64,000 bases of DNA from Amblyomma americanum. Lineage: Eukaryota; Arthropoda; Arachnida; Ixodida; Ixodidae. The notes beneath the pieces are model-generated. The model did not search any database and had not been told where the DNA came from. It worked only from the letters and a program-made list of their open reading frames with translations. Positions within the stretch are counted from its first letter, which is position 1. Each line of letters begins with the position of its first letter. This document shows, piece by piece, positions 1-11,193 of this stretch. The stretch covers positions 545,886,531 to 545,950,530 of the forward strand of contig NC_135497.1 of the NCBI RefSeq assembly GCF_052857255.1. The letters run 5' to 3'. Both the position numbers and the translations under genes were made by a program.

Positions 1-2140
1 CCTGTGAAAAAGGGTGGGGCCTAACCTCGTACACTTCCCTGTTGACCTCCATCACCTCGTATCTTAGCCAGCCTAGGTCACTGCCCTCTCGCGGAATATT
101 CGCAACACATGTACAAAAAGATGCGACAGCGCGCCGAACCCTACACCAAGTTTCGAATCGGTTAAGGTCTTGTTGCAGAATGCCAACGTCCGTACAGTTA
201 GTGATTGGGCGGTAAATTACACAACCGTCAGCAAATGAGTGGATAGGGGATGAAATATTGGAAGGAAAATCGGTAATGTATATGAGGAAAAGCAAAGGTC
301 CCAGGACTGTACCTTCGGGAACACCTGAAATGACCCGGCTACGAGGAGCAGAATAATCGTTAGAATCGACAAATTGCTTTTTGTTCGTCAAAAAGTTGCA
401 AAGCCATTCCAATACTAATGCATTAGGATTCACGCGCAATAGCTTTAGTAGCAGTCTCTTATGTGGTACTTTATCGAAAGCTTTTTTGAAACCAAGGACT
501 ATTGTGCCTGCAGAAACGTTTCGGTCAAGATTGGAGCTTAGGTCGTTAATAAAGAGAGCCAATTGGGAGTCACATGAACGTCCTTTCAAAAAGCCATGTT
601 GGTTAGTATCGGAAAAATTTTACGGAGACAAGGAATTTGACGATGGGCGAAAAAGTAATATATTCTATTAGTTTCGAACAGACGCTGGTGAGGGAAATGG
701 GGCGGTAATTTTTGCATGAAACAGGTGAGTTCTTTTTGGGGAGTGGAATGATCATACCAACTTTCCAATCTTGTGGAAGGACACCTGTTAATATGGACTG
801 CTGAAAGAGGTGGCACAATACTGTGCTTACAATGTTTTTAGTATTTTTTAGGATTTTAGAATTTATTCCATTAACACCACACGAAGATGCAATTTTCAAT
901 GATTCAATGAGTTTCATGATGCCATTAGCCTCAAATGTAATCTGTGGCAAAACTGGGTGGCCGAGAGCTGGGAATTCAGGTAAGTAACCGTCGGGTTCAC
1001 TTGTAAAAACTGAAGAAAAAAGTTAAGAGCGTGGCTAGATTCGTGTTCTGGGATAATGTTGTCGTCGCCATGCAAAGTTAGAGGCTTAGAATGTGAGGGG
1101 TTTATTTTTTTCTCGAACTTGCGGGGGTTGGTGTGCAATATGGAAAGTAGGACAGACGAGAAAAATGTACGTTTAGGTTTGCCTGATAAGGATAAGTATG
1201 TTTTTTTCTGCAGTATAATATATTTCCCATGCATATCCGGTGTCAAAGTGTTTTGCGGATCGATAAAGTCTTTTCTTTGTGTTGCTGAGGCGTTTCAGCT
1301 CTTTGTTGAACCATGGCGACGTTTGCTTTTCGGTGACGGTGATAGTAGGGACGTGTTTATCTATTAGTGGATGTATCTTATTTCAGAAAACGGACCAGTT
1401 ATCTTCGATTGATCGTTCTGAAAAATGTCAGAGAAACCACATGCAGAAATCAGCCAGTTCAGAATTAATGGGTGCGTAAATGCCTTTGTCATACAGTGTT
1501 AATGTTTTCCATATTTTTTTGTGCGTGACAACTGGCAGGAGTACGTAGATTGAATTACAGAATAATCACTGAGTCCTGGTAAATGAAGTAGCGGCGAGAC
1601 GTTATCAGGGCGAGAAGTTAACACGAGGTCGAGTATGATGGACCAAAAGGTTAGACACGTGTTGATAAAATCACTTTCGAGGTTATCTTTACATGTTGTG
1701 GTGGAAAAGTCATACCAGGCTGTTGCAGGAAAGTTAGCCGCCGAAAAAAACAATGGCAGTATGTTCATGAGCCGCGGTTATCCCACGAAGGGCTTCGTGA
1801 AAATTAGCAACAAAGGAATCGGTTAAATCAGGTAGACGATAGCAAACTCCAATGATTACGGGAGGAAATAAAGTGTGGCACTGAATGAACAAGATTTCTA
1901 GAGGGGTCGAAATTTTAATTTCAGAACAACGAAGTGACTCATAGGTTTCATTTAGCACGCCTCCTTCCCGTCTGTTTGTTTTATCGCGACGGAAAATAAT
2001 GTAGTTAGGAAAAACAAAGTATTTCAGAGTTATGTACAGATGACGTTAGCCAGGTTTCAGTGAGTATGATTATGTTGTTATATATTGTGCGCGCAATGAA
2101 AATCTTAAGACTTTCAAGGGCGTCAAGTTAGGGCAGGAGG
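1..2140 (-). pseudogene. LINE ORF2 remnant: endonuclease and reverse transcriptase
   Basis: The endonuclease starts near 2130, with ILTETWL around 2060-2080. It continues with a GVCYRLPD stretch near 1840 and LDLVLTSRPDNV near 1600, which match the EEP-type nuclease of LINEs. The RT begins in the 603-950 block (NGINSKILK, YRPISLTSV) and continues to base 1 through FKKAFDKVPH near 470 and VPEGTVLGPLLFLIYI near 300. The polymerase box is FADG at 224-235, where active elements have FADD or YADD, so the second catalytic Asp is lost. Several frame changes separate the blocks. The RT thumb and C-terminus are outside the window. Confidence 0.8.
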
Positions 2141-2413
2141 CTTCGGATATTAGTGTAAAGGAAGAACAAGGAGCTCAGCTTCGCACTGACGGGAGGTTTA
2201 CGCAGTAGCTATGGCGCCCGGGGGACGATTTTCTGTGAAGCATGGTCAAAAATGTAAACCGTGTTATTAATAATTAGTTTATTATGAAAGAGTTTGTATG
2301 TTTGTGGTTGGAGTTCCGCAAACGCTAGTAAATTTTTCCTGACAAAAAGAGTAGGTTTTGAGTAGTCTTCCGAGACACCTTCACCCATCATTGATGCCCT
2401 GAGTTAGTGTTTT

Positions 2414-3184
2414 CTAGTTTTTTAGCACAAGAAAGACTTTCTCTCTACTTTTAAAGTGAGCGAATTTGACGATGATTGGCCGTGATTTGTCCTTTTGAGA
2501 CCTTTCATGCCTTTGTGCTCTTTCAACACCCATCTGGCTGAATGTGGCGTCGAGATTGTCCCTGCTAACTCTGAAAACAACTTTTCTGATTCGGCCCATG
2601 TTTTAATGGCAGTGTCTGACAAGCCGAAAAATAATAAATTGTTTCTGCGTGATATATGCTCAAATTCAACTATTTTGAAATTTAAATTTCCAATTTCACC
2701 CGAATTTCGCTGCTCAAGCGTGTGCACATCGCTGACATTCCGAACTGTGGCAAAGGATGCACAATATTCTTTAATTTTGACGAGTCTTGCTTTTGATTTC
2801 CTCGAATGTTTCATCTTTCTGGGATAGTTTCGAACGTATGCTTTTCATTTCGCCTAACAAAGCTGCTTGCCCGGAAGGTATTTCGTTCAAGGCTTCTAAT
2901 ATTTCTTCTGGTGAATCAGTAGAGCGGATGTTAGGTCCGGGATTTAGCTCGACGTCACATGCCAAGATTAGGAACTGATGGATGACACTGAGACATTCAC
3001 AAGCATTTGCTAAACAACACTGTGGGCTTGGCAGCACAAGCAAGGCAGCATGACTGGTACGCTTTTCAGAATGTGGATAGCGGTAATTTACGTGCGCAAC
3101 AGAGAGGCGACGCAGGTGAGCGGACGTGGCCATCGCTGCTGTGCTGCCAAGCCCATAAAAAAGGACGGGCAGTGGAGTGGTCAT
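2414..3184 (-). pseudogene. LINE ORF1 with 2A-like motif and RRM-like region
   Basis: First ORF of the leftmost LINE, spread over at least three reading segments (2771-3184, 2422-2814, 2414-2599). The N-terminal part holds a 2A-like motif ending NPGP, followed by a charged, probably coiled-coil segment (EEIKSK, VRNVSDVHTLEQR). After that comes an RRM-like core (NNLLFFGLSD) and a basic C-terminal segment (SRPIIVKFAHFKSREKV) typical of LINE ORF1 RNA-binding proteins. The start is uncertain: Met at 3184 is the longest choice, and an internal Met (MATSAHL) lies inside the repeated 5' block. Frame breaks near 2790 and 2590 show the copy is inactive. Confidence 0.7.
2933..2956 (-). other. 2A-like (StopGo) motif DVELNPGP in LINE ORF1
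   Basis: The minus strand reads DVELNPGP followed by N, preceded by FLILAC. This fits the 2A consensus D-x-E-x-N-P-G-P, at which the ribosome skips one peptide bond. 2A sequences are known from picornaviruses and from ORF1 of several LINE clades. Here it would separate an N-terminal segment of about 75 residues from the RNA-binding part of ORF1. Skipping activity is inferred from the motif only; the copy itself is a pseudogene. Confidence 0.75.
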
Positions 3185-3572
3185 TTTATGCCATTCACAG
3201 GTTGGTGACGTAGTAGTACGTATGCCGATGATCGATGCTTAGAGGGGGGCGAAGCGCATGCGCCACATTTAGCCAGATAGCAGAGTCGTTGCCGGTGCAA
3301 CGGTCCAAGATAGGCCACTCGGACAGCGAGGGAGACCGAGGGCACTGGGTGTGTTGAGCTGGGTCAGGCGATCGTAGCCGGGCCGGAAAGCGAATCCGAG
3401 CGACGACACGTACGAGCGGCGGCGCCGAGAGGACCTAGGCTCAAACGGCCCCTCCGGTGCCGACGTGGAGACCATCAATAGGACCTAGCGGCGCAAGCGC
3501 AAGCACCAGTATGTGTGCAACAAAGAGGCGAAGCAGGTGGGCGGACGTGGCCATCGCTGCTGTGCTGCCAAG
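3092..3572 (-). repeat. Duplicated 60-bp block in LINE 5' region
   Basis: Bases 3092-3151 and 3513-3572 are about 90% alike, in the same orientation and 421 bp apart. The inner copy overlaps the presumed start of ORF1 and the outer one lies upstream. This resembles the partial duplication of 5' ends (promoter monomers) seen in some LINEs. The sequence between them is GC-rich with no recognised gene. Confidence 0.65.
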
Positions 3573-3609
3573 TCAAGTATTACATAAACTGAAAGAAACA
3601 ATTATTATT

Positions 3610-3843
3610 GGTTTGGTTTATGGGTGCTTACGTCCCAAAAGTGGCTGAAGCTATAAGGGACGCCGTAGCGGAGGGCTCCGGAAATTTACACCACCTGAGG
3701 TTCTTTAACGTGCACTAACATCGCACAGTACACGGGCCTATGGAATTTCGCCTCCATCTAAATTCTACCGCCGCGGCCGGGATCGAACCCTCGTCTTTCG
3801 GGTCAGTAACCGAGCACCATAACCACTGAGCCGCCACTGCGGC
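3610..3843 (-). mobile_element. tRNA-derived SINE (family 1)
   Basis: Reverse-oriented copy of the SINE also found at 12504, 31693 and 62780. The tRNA-like head is at the right end, with an A-box-like GGCTCAGTGG and a perfect B box GGTTCGATCCC. The family-specific body contains the conserved stretch TGCACGTTAAAGAACC (here with one change) and ends in the GGGACGTAAGC-type tail. Flanking ATT repeats (3601-3609 and 3845-3856) may be the TSD but are too simple to prove it. Similar SINEs, such as the Ruka type, are described from ixodid ticks. Confidence 0.85.
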
Positions 3844-4320
3844 GTTATTATTATTATAAACATGTAATGGGCTACAAGTGCGGGAAAAAAACGTTGACAT
3901 ATTTTTTCGAAACGTGTCCTTATGTTGCATTTAATACTCTGAAGCTGTACACGGGATGTCAGGCGCCGCAGTAAAAGACTAATAATTCTGAAAAAGTGCT
4001 CAACTTCAACGACACACGGGCGTTGTTACTTTCATTTCACCTTGATAGGAATGCGGCCGCCACGGCCAGCATTTTGATAGCGAGTTTTTGGCCAGACGCC
4101 AAAGCCACAAAGGAGCGTACAACCAAGATAGGAAAATTACACAAAACGATGATTTTATGCTTTTATCCAGCTTCAGTCTTAGTTCCCAAATATTCATGAA
4201 CGCTTCGATGCGATACAATATTGAATTTGGGGTATTTAACCTTTCACGCCACATAACCGAGCCATGGTACAAGGTAAGGAAAGACTTCAAAAGTAATATC
4301 ACGAAACAAATCGCTGCGGC
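3844..4320. other. No gene seen
   Basis: AT-rich spacer between a SINE and the tail of LINE family A. Short reading frames on both strands show no known motif. Confidence 0.5.
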
Positions 4321-4321
4321 A

Positions 4322-4369
4322 GGATGGATGGATGGATGGATGGATGGATGGATGGATGGATGGATGGAT
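4322..4369. repeat. (GGAT)12 microsatellite at LINE 3' end
   Basis: Twelve uninterrupted GGAT units, read as (ATCC)n on the LINE's strand. It directly follows the conserved 3' sequence of family A, so it is the tail of that element and not an independent satellite. Confidence 0.95.
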
Positions 4370-4429
4370 ACGGCTGAACCCTTTACATCGGGCGGTGGCT
4401 CAAGCCACCTAGCCATGTCTTGTGAAATT

Positions 4430-6547
4430 TTACTCCTGTCTTGCTTTTAGCCACCAATCAGATAACCTTCGCTTGGTTACTTCTAACCTCTTAAAATCCA
4501 CTTTCCCTTCACTATCCCTAAACCCCAATGCCTTGGGTAAGTCAGCCCCGCTGCCTTCCACTGTAGGGTGAAGCCCTTTACAGAAAAGTATCAAGTGTTC
4601 AGCCGTTTCCTCCTCCTCTCCGCACGCAATGCACAAAGTGTCTATCTCCTGGTACCTGACTCTATACTTCTTAGTCCGCAAAACTCCAGTCCTGGCCTCA
4701 AACAACAAAGAACTTCCCCTACAATTATCATAGATATTTTCTTTGACAATTTCCTGTTTAAAGGTCCGGTATGTTTCTAGTGCCGATTTCGTCAGCATCC
4801 CTGTTTTCCACAAAGCTCTCTCTGTTCCTTTAACCTTTTTCTTAACCGATAATTGCTGATTTGCCCCCTTACTGCTGTCCAGATATTTGCTTGTCAATTT
4901 TCTAGTTCGCTTTCTCCATTTCGTGTCAACATTCTTTATATACAGGTATCTGAAAACTTTCCTAGCCCACCGCTTTTCCTCCATCCTTCTCAATCGTTCC
5001 TCAAATGCTATCTTACTGCTAGCCTCTCTGCTCTCGAAAGACGCCCATCCCATATCACCCTGTACCCCCTGATTTGGTGTATTGCCATGTGCTCCCAAAG
5101 CTAACCTCCCTACTCCCCGTTGCCTAATTTCCAGCCTTGCTTGAACATCTGGCCTCATACACAGGACCGCATTCCCGAAGGTCAGGCTAGGGACCATCAC
5201 CCCTTTCCAGATCCCTCTTACCACCTCATACCTATTGTAATTCCACAGTGCCCTATTTTTCATGACAGCTGCATTCCTACTAGCTTTATTCATTACATAT
5301 TTTTCATGCTCTGTCAGATACTCAACACTGTTATTTATCCACACCCCAAGATACTTGTACTCATTCACTACCTTTAGCACGAACTCCTGTATTCTATGCT
5401 CGCCGCCCTCTTCATTAAATGTCATGACTGCAGATTTTTCCTTACTATACTTGAAGCCTAATCTATCTCCCTCTGTACTGCATATGTCTAACAACTTCTG
5501 CAGGTCTTCCTTGTTGTCAGCCATTATCACTATATCGTCCGCATATATTAGTCCCGGAAATGTCTGTTTAATCAATTCCCCTTGCTTGAAAAAAGATAGG
5601 TTGAAACCTAGTCCGCTCCCCTCTAGCTTGGCCTCCAAACCTTGCAGGTAAAACATGAACAACAAAGGGGACAGAGGACATCCTTGTCTAAGCCCCCGCT
5701 GTATCTCTACAGTCCCTGATACATTTTTTTCCCATTTTATGAGCACTCTGTTACCTCTATATATATCTTTTAAAAGATTAATTACTCCATTTTCCACATC
5801 CAATGTGCCCAATATGTCCCACAAATGCTCCTGAGTAACGTTGTCATAGGCTCCCCTAATATCCAGAAATGCTAGCAATAAGGGCCTATGTTCCTTTTCC
5901 GCAATTTCTATACACTGTGTCAATGAAAATAGATTGTCCTCCAACCTCCATTGTTTCCGGAACCCATTCTGTAGTTCCCCTAGCACCCCCTCGTTCTCCA
6001 CCCAAGCCTGCAGTCTATCCTTTATAATTTGCATCACCACCCTGTAAACCACAGACGTCACTGTTATAGGGCGATAGTTACTTACGTCTGCTTTGTCCCC
6101 CTTTCCCTTATATATCATGTTCATTCTACTTAATCGCCATTCATCGGGGACTTTCTCATCCACTATCATTTTGTTCACTACCTGTATTAATGTTTGCTTG
6201 GATTTTGGTCCTAACTTCTTTATCAACATAATCGGGATACCATCTGGTCCTGTTGATGTGCCACTAGGAACCTTCTTCTCTGCCCTTTCCCACTCTCCTT
6301 GCTCAAGTGAAGCTATTGCTGTAACCGGTCTATCCTCCTTCGATAAATTATGTACCACGTGCTTTGCTGAAAATTTTTCTGTCATCCTTGTTCCTATGTG
6401 TTTTATTGCTTCATCCCCTTCTAGTCGAATACCCTCATCTGTAACAATAAACGTTTGTTCTAGCCTAGTTTTATTACGCATTGCATTTAGATGTTTCCAG
6501 AATTTTTGGGCTGCTTTTCTATCCTTTTTATTTACTTTGGCATCCAT
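4430..6547 (-). CDS. Reverse transcriptase of LINE family A
   Basis: 705 codons without a stop, the longest LINE reading frame here. The N-terminal part has [12 protein letters not shown] and [10 protein letters not shown]. The palm has [12 protein letters not shown] and the catalytic [12 protein letters not shown], so the YADD aspartates are intact. The thumb has [10 protein letters not shown]. Near the C-terminus a Cx2C-x8-H-x4-C zinc knuckle ([18 protein letters not shown]) is typical of LINE ORF2 proteins. The Met at 6547 is not the true start, because the upstream frame continues from 6966 and is joined by a one-base deletion near 6545. The protein would copy element RNA at a nicked target, but this copy lacks its endonuclease. 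Confidence 0.9.
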
Positions 6548-6966
6548 TGGGCGCCCTTTCTTCTAATTTTCTCATTAATCAAATAGGACGCGTCCCTTCT
6601 ACACTTTATGAAGGTATCCCATTTTCTGTCTACTTCGGGTTTTGGTTCCCCCCTCTTCTTGGAATATCTGTGTTCCCTGGATGCTTCCTTGCGCTTTTCT
6701 ATTGCCCTCTTGACCTCCTCATCCCACCAACTCTTGGGTTTGCATCTTTTCCCTTTTAGCTTTACTCCCACCTTAGCTAGCTCTAGCTCCAGTAATCGAG
6801 TTAATTTGGTATAAGTCCATTCTGTTTCACTATCCTCAAAAATTACTTTCTCGATTTGTTTGGCTGCTACTTCCAATTGCTTTTCTGAGTAAAAATTTCC
6901 CCCTGATTGTTTATCTTGATTCAGTCCTACATTGCTTTTTCTTCTGAAGCTCAACTTGCTACTCAA
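6532..6966 (-). pseudogene. LINE family A endonuclease-RT linker, out of frame
   Basis: Continues ORF2 upstream of the RT in another frame. Contains WWDEEVKRAIEKRKEASREH and [12 protein letters not shown], the connector that follows the endonuclease in LINE ORF2. It overlaps the RT frame by 16 bases; a single missing base near the overlap explains the break. The endonuclease proper is not seen upstream of 6966, which marks the 5' truncation. Confidence 0.75.
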
Positions 6967-6970
6967 ATGC

Positions 6971-7319
6971 TACTCAGCGCTCACCATTGAGTGAGTTTGT
7001 GTTTTCCCTAGTATACCGACCATCAAATGGTAAAGTTATAGCACAGTAGTGAACAAAGAAATGTATTTTGAATTTTTTGACAGATAGCATATATACCAAA
7101 AACAAAATATATATTATCTTTGTCTCAGTATATTTTGCTCCAGTCATGCCCTCTTCTTCCAGCAGTAGTTGTTGGTCGCGTAGCTGTTTGGCTTGAGTTC
7201 ATTTTTTCTTTTCGTCCTTCCATCGGCGTCCTCAGTTGTGTTCACCTTTCGTCTGTTCTGAATTATTATTCACTTGTCGCCTTTTTCAGGTAAAATATTC
7301 TGCTGTTATACAAGATTGT
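6971..7319. other. No gene seen
   Basis: AT-rich spacer between LINE family A and the palindromic repeat. No coding or RNA motif found. Confidence 0.5.
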
Positions 7320-7909
7320 ACACAATTTTTACTCATAGTGTTTTTGAGTTAGAAGAGGGCTTTTTTCGGCTCAGCATTGTCAGCGGTGTAGTATATCAGA
7401 ATACAGCTAAGACATGCTAAGTAGCATGCTGGTGAATAGTTAACTTTTTAACTATTGCTGTTATGCTTCTTGATTATTGAGAGGCGTGTATCCCACCGTC
7501 AGTAATATCCATATAAATTTTCATGATGTCGAAAATGTGGTTACCCTCGCCGCTGTGGCCCAACAACTTTTTGCTACATCGCGCCAAAATATATACACCT
7601 TCGAGAATCTTGCAGGCAAAGCAACCCCTCCAAGTGGGCATAACTCGTCGAAATAGCCAAAATTTCTTGGGCCACAGCGCCATGGGTAACTACGTTTTCG
7701 AAATTCTAAAAACTGATATGAATATTACTGACGGTGGCTACACACCTCTCAATAATTAAGGAACGGTAGTTAAATGTTTTCTATTCAGTATTAGTTAACC
7801 ATCCTCTTAGTTAGCACGTCCTAGCTCTATTCTAATGTGCTATACCGCTGACAATGCTATGCCGAAAAAAGCGCTCTCCTAACTCAAAAAGCCTATTGTT
7901 AAAAATTGC
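7320..7909. repeat. 590-bp imperfect palindrome (foldback/MITE-like)
   Basis: The left arm from 7320 is matched by the reverse complement of the right arm ending at 7909. Shared blocks include TTTTTGAGTTAG, CTTTTTTCGGC, GCATTGTCAGCGGT, ATTATTGAGAGG, CACCGTCAGTAATAT and CGCTGTGGCCCAA. The arms are roughly 250 bp, about 75-80% alike, with a loop of about 60 bp near 7580-7640. Mirrored reading frames on both strands are by-products of the symmetry. No transposase is present. A foldback element, a MITE with very long inverted repeats, or two head-to-head copies of one repeat would all fit. Confidence 0.8.
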
Positions 7910-10500
7910 GTAAAATCCTAGGTGAAACACCCTTTATGCATTACTGCATATTTTGTACAAGCAATGGGTGTAGAATTTGGTGCACGTAACCTCATTAAAA
8001 CAGTTCAAATGGCAATTATCTGTGGACACACATTGTGGTGAAACCCCATCAGTTTTTCATGCAATCCAGAGTAGCGCAGTCTGCGGCTTCGCAAGAAAAG
8101 ACATAAAATCACTGGAGGTTGTCCTTTTCGATTTTAATCCGAATATATCAGATTGGCCAAGCAAATTGTAGACAAAGTTACTGGTAATGCAAGCCGAAAA
8201 AAAACTCGACTGTTTTTTTATCTCCGAGGTGTAGCGAATCCGGGATTGTTAACGAGATGGTCACACACAGCGCTCTCGCCCAACAATATTATTTGGAATA
8301 ATTCACAATATTTTATACATGCTACACTGCCGTGACATTTTCGAAGATATGGCCCTTGTATAAGGTTCCACTATGACGCCATGAACTGTGAGACATGTGC
8401 GATTAGCTGAGCTAAATGCCAGGAGCATAGCTCAAAAGCCGCATATCAGTAAAAAGAATTAGGCTTCCAGGATAAAGCGTGCAGAAGAACTGCTGTGGGC
8501 AACTGACCAATGGAGAATAGCGATATTGCTAGACGAATTAAAGTTGTTGTATGGGAGTTACGAGGTTCGTTCTACCCCTCAGCCCAAACGTACCTGATAT
8601 AGACCTGGTTATAAACTTCCCACCAGAAACCACGGCCCAATAGCGTCTTGACATGGGGCTGGTCTCCACAGAATTCAAGTTGCCATGAGCGAAGAAGTTT
8701 ATTACGTAAATCTTCAAAACGTCACACTTGCTTAGGCAACCAAGGATTTTATTTTTTTTTTTGATGTGTTTCAACACAACGACGACTCGAAGCACTCTTC
8801 TACGCTTTGAAAAAGTTGCTAAAGAAGAGCAGGGATGTCCTTGTGCTTTGGCAAAGCCGGTCCACTGCCATTAGTTCAACCGAACGTCTTTGTATACACC
8901 TCGAGGGACAAAAAATCCTGTTGCGCCTATGAGAAATTCGACCAGCTGCTGTACGAGTAGGGAAGCATAGTCTTGACTTTCGTTGACAAGTTCCAGGACT
9001 CCTTGCCTCGGCGGTGTCAAGCAGGGATTGACGGAAAAGTCATGAGTGCGAAGAACTGACAGCATTAGGTTATTATGGAAAGGAATTCTTAAGAATGGTG
9101 TCTGATGTATAATAAAAAAATAATCAATCACAATATCTTTATGCATTACAGAAAACAGTGCTGCAATCTGTCCTGTTTATGGTATCCTCACAAAATTGTC
9201 TCGATAAGATTGAGCAAAGTTTTTAGAATTAAGTCGAGAGGTTAGTCACTTTTGGCTACCCACTTCAAGACCTCTAGTCAGTGGCAGAAGGGTTGCTAAA
9301 AAGGTGGAAACGCTACCCAACAATCGTTTCCAATCCTAAATGCTGGCCAAGAAAGCTCGTGGCAGTTTTAGCGTACCTACACAGTCTCGCAAAATTTCAA
9401 GAGAGTTGGGGTTCACGTCATTTTTTAATCTACGGAATAGCTGGCCAGCTTGTGTATGCGTCTCGAGCATCCTGAAAAAGCTGTCCCTGAATGCCCCAAT
9501 AAAACACAAAGAAAAGTGTAAAAGAAAATAATTTATTCGGAACCTCTCTCTTGCTGCAATTTTTACACTGGCCAGGCGGGGAGATGCCTAATAAATAGGC
9601 TCAGGGAGCACCGCAACAGTGTTGACAATGGTGATTACAGTAACCGCAGCATTTATTGTCGCAATTGCCAATGCAGGCATCCCACAACGGATAATGTTGC
9701 TTGAAACAAGTGGCCCTTGCATGTATGCCATTGTCTGCCTTGTTTTTCAAGTGACGCGAGCAATATCTGCTGACACCGTCTAACTGATTGTGCCGCTTTG
9801 ACTTTTGAAAACGCAAGATGCATGATAAGAGCTGAAGTGTCGGACCTCTCGACAAAAAGAAACACTTCATGCCGAAAGCGAACATAGTTCGAGATAACAG
9901 GATGCTCCAAATGCTATCAGCTATAGAATGTGTAGACAGCGCAGCGCGAAAACCGATTGCGATTGCGCTTGATATGCACTGGGGTCCTTTGTGATAGAAT
10001 CCTGATCTCTTTGTAATGTTGCCATTTGGCGTGATAATTGCTGTGCGGAGCTCACTGCACCGAGTTTTGGAGTGCACTTGAAAGTCATCGTTATGCTGCG
10101 CTGCCTCTCTCTGCTCTCTGTCCCTTTTTCCGCGGGGTTCTTTCTTGATGACCATTTAACGTTCCTTGCAGCGGCACTTGGGGTATGCCACAATGGAGTG
10201 TCCCGGATTAACATAGTTCACTTGGGGATTCTGTAACGTCGCACAGCACACACATGTTTTAGAGTGACTTAGCTTGTTCACACCGACCGCGGCGCCGTCC
10301 GCAGCGCGCACTGAAAGAAAGGCGGTGAAGATGATGCGCCAGGCCCACGTACGAGATGCCTACTTGAGCTCTCCGCGCCCGTTGGTCATTCCTTGCTACC
10401 CTTGAGCCGCTGCGTGTGGTGTTCAATTCACCATCAGTAAACAGCCTCGATCTTCACATAGCATACAAAATTCACAAACTATCTCGTCGTCGAGAGTAGG
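7910..10500. other. Unassigned stretch, no recognised gene
   Basis: About 2.6 kb with short frames only. Minus-strand frames of 85 (8538-8795), 91 (8871-9146) and 184 codons (9601-10155) show no domain I recognise. The last has a Cys/His-rich end (CIGNCDNKCCGYCNHHC) that could be chance. The edge at 7909-7965 (GGGTGTTTCACCTAGG on the minus strand) resembles a transposon end but has no partner here. Sequence from about 10260 becomes GC-rich. Confidence 0.4.
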
Positions 10501-10551
10501 TGTAACGAAGGTCGAGTGTTTGACGGAATCCCGTCTGGCGAGGAGGGAACA

Positions 10552-11193
10552 TAACAGCAGAAAAAGAGGAGCACTCGCCAAAAAAGAAAAAAAGGAAAAA
10601 CAAAGACGTTTCGGGGCCTGTACGGGTCCCTTGTTCACAATGGCAGCGGATGGGCGAAGGTTGGTACTTATGTACGGTACAGGTGACATAATGAGCATGC
10701 GTAGACCTCAGGAAGATTACCCCTCGTTCGGTTTAATACATGTGGTGTTGTTTGGATGTGAAGCGACTCTAGGTAGTAAACGGGACGATAAATACTTCTC
10801 CGTCGCGAGGACTGAGGCGTTGTTCCAATCGATGGCATGGGATGCAACTTGATAGTGTTCAGCCAAGGCATTTTCTTTCGTGCGGCCTTTGGCGACGTCA
10901 TTTTGATGTTGTTTTAAGCGCCTGATAAAATTGCCTGATTCGCCGATGTATGCAGCTTTGCAGTCCTTGCAGGGGATCTTGTACACCACTCCACATCCAA
11001 ACGACACCACATGTATTAAACCGAACGAGGGGTAATCTTCCTGAGGTCTACGCATGCTTATTACGTCACCTGCACCGTACATCAGTAACCACCTTCGCCC
11101 ATCCGCTGCCATTGTGAACAAGGGACCCGTACGGGCCCCGAAACGTCTTTGTTTTTCCTTTTTTCTTTTTTGGCGAGTGCTCCTCTTTTCTGC
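10552..11193. repeat. Inverted repeat, about 207-bp arms, PLE-derived
   Basis: 10552-10760 on the plus strand is matched, at well over 90%, by the reverse complement of 10987-11193. The arms share the 20-base stretch AAAGACGTTTCGGGGCCTGT with few differences. The 226-bp middle carries part of a GIY-YIG domain on the minus strand. The left arm abuts the nuclease coding sequence at about 10761. Penelope-like elements are known for such inverted partial copies. Confidence 0.85.

Larger units (their letters stand above)
1..3572 (-). mobile_element. CR1/L2-like LINE, continues past left edge
   Basis: A non-LTR retrotransposon read on the minus strand. From right to left it shows a 5' region with a duplicated 60-bp block, an ORF1 containing a 2A-like motif and an RRM-like nucleic-acid-binding region, an apurinic-type endonuclease, and a reverse transcriptase that runs off the left end of the window. 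Domain order and the RT palm sequence fit the CR1/L2/Rex1 group; I cannot fix the clade by eye. ORF2 is interrupted by frameshifts and stops, so this copy is dead. The 3' end lies outside the window. Confidence 0.8.
4322..6970 (-). mobile_element. LINE family A, copy 1 (5'-truncated)
   Basis: Minus-strand non-LTR retrotransposon with a nearly open ORF2, a short 3' UTR carrying a perfect hairpin (GGTGGC-TTGA-GCCACC, about 4388-4412) and a (ATCC)12 tail. The endonuclease is missing, so the copy was truncated 5' near 6970. Two other copies in the window (13212-14722 and 17491-18870) share the RT C-terminus and tail structure. The clade is unresolved: the linker (WWDEEVKRAIEKRKEA) and C-terminal zinc knuckle fit the R1/LOA/I/Jockey assemblage. 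Confidence 0.88.

Noticed and set aside
9601..10155. 184-codon frame with Cys/His-rich end
   Set aside because: No known zinc-binding spacing, no homologous second copy, and neighbouring frames are equally long; listed only within the unassigned stretch.
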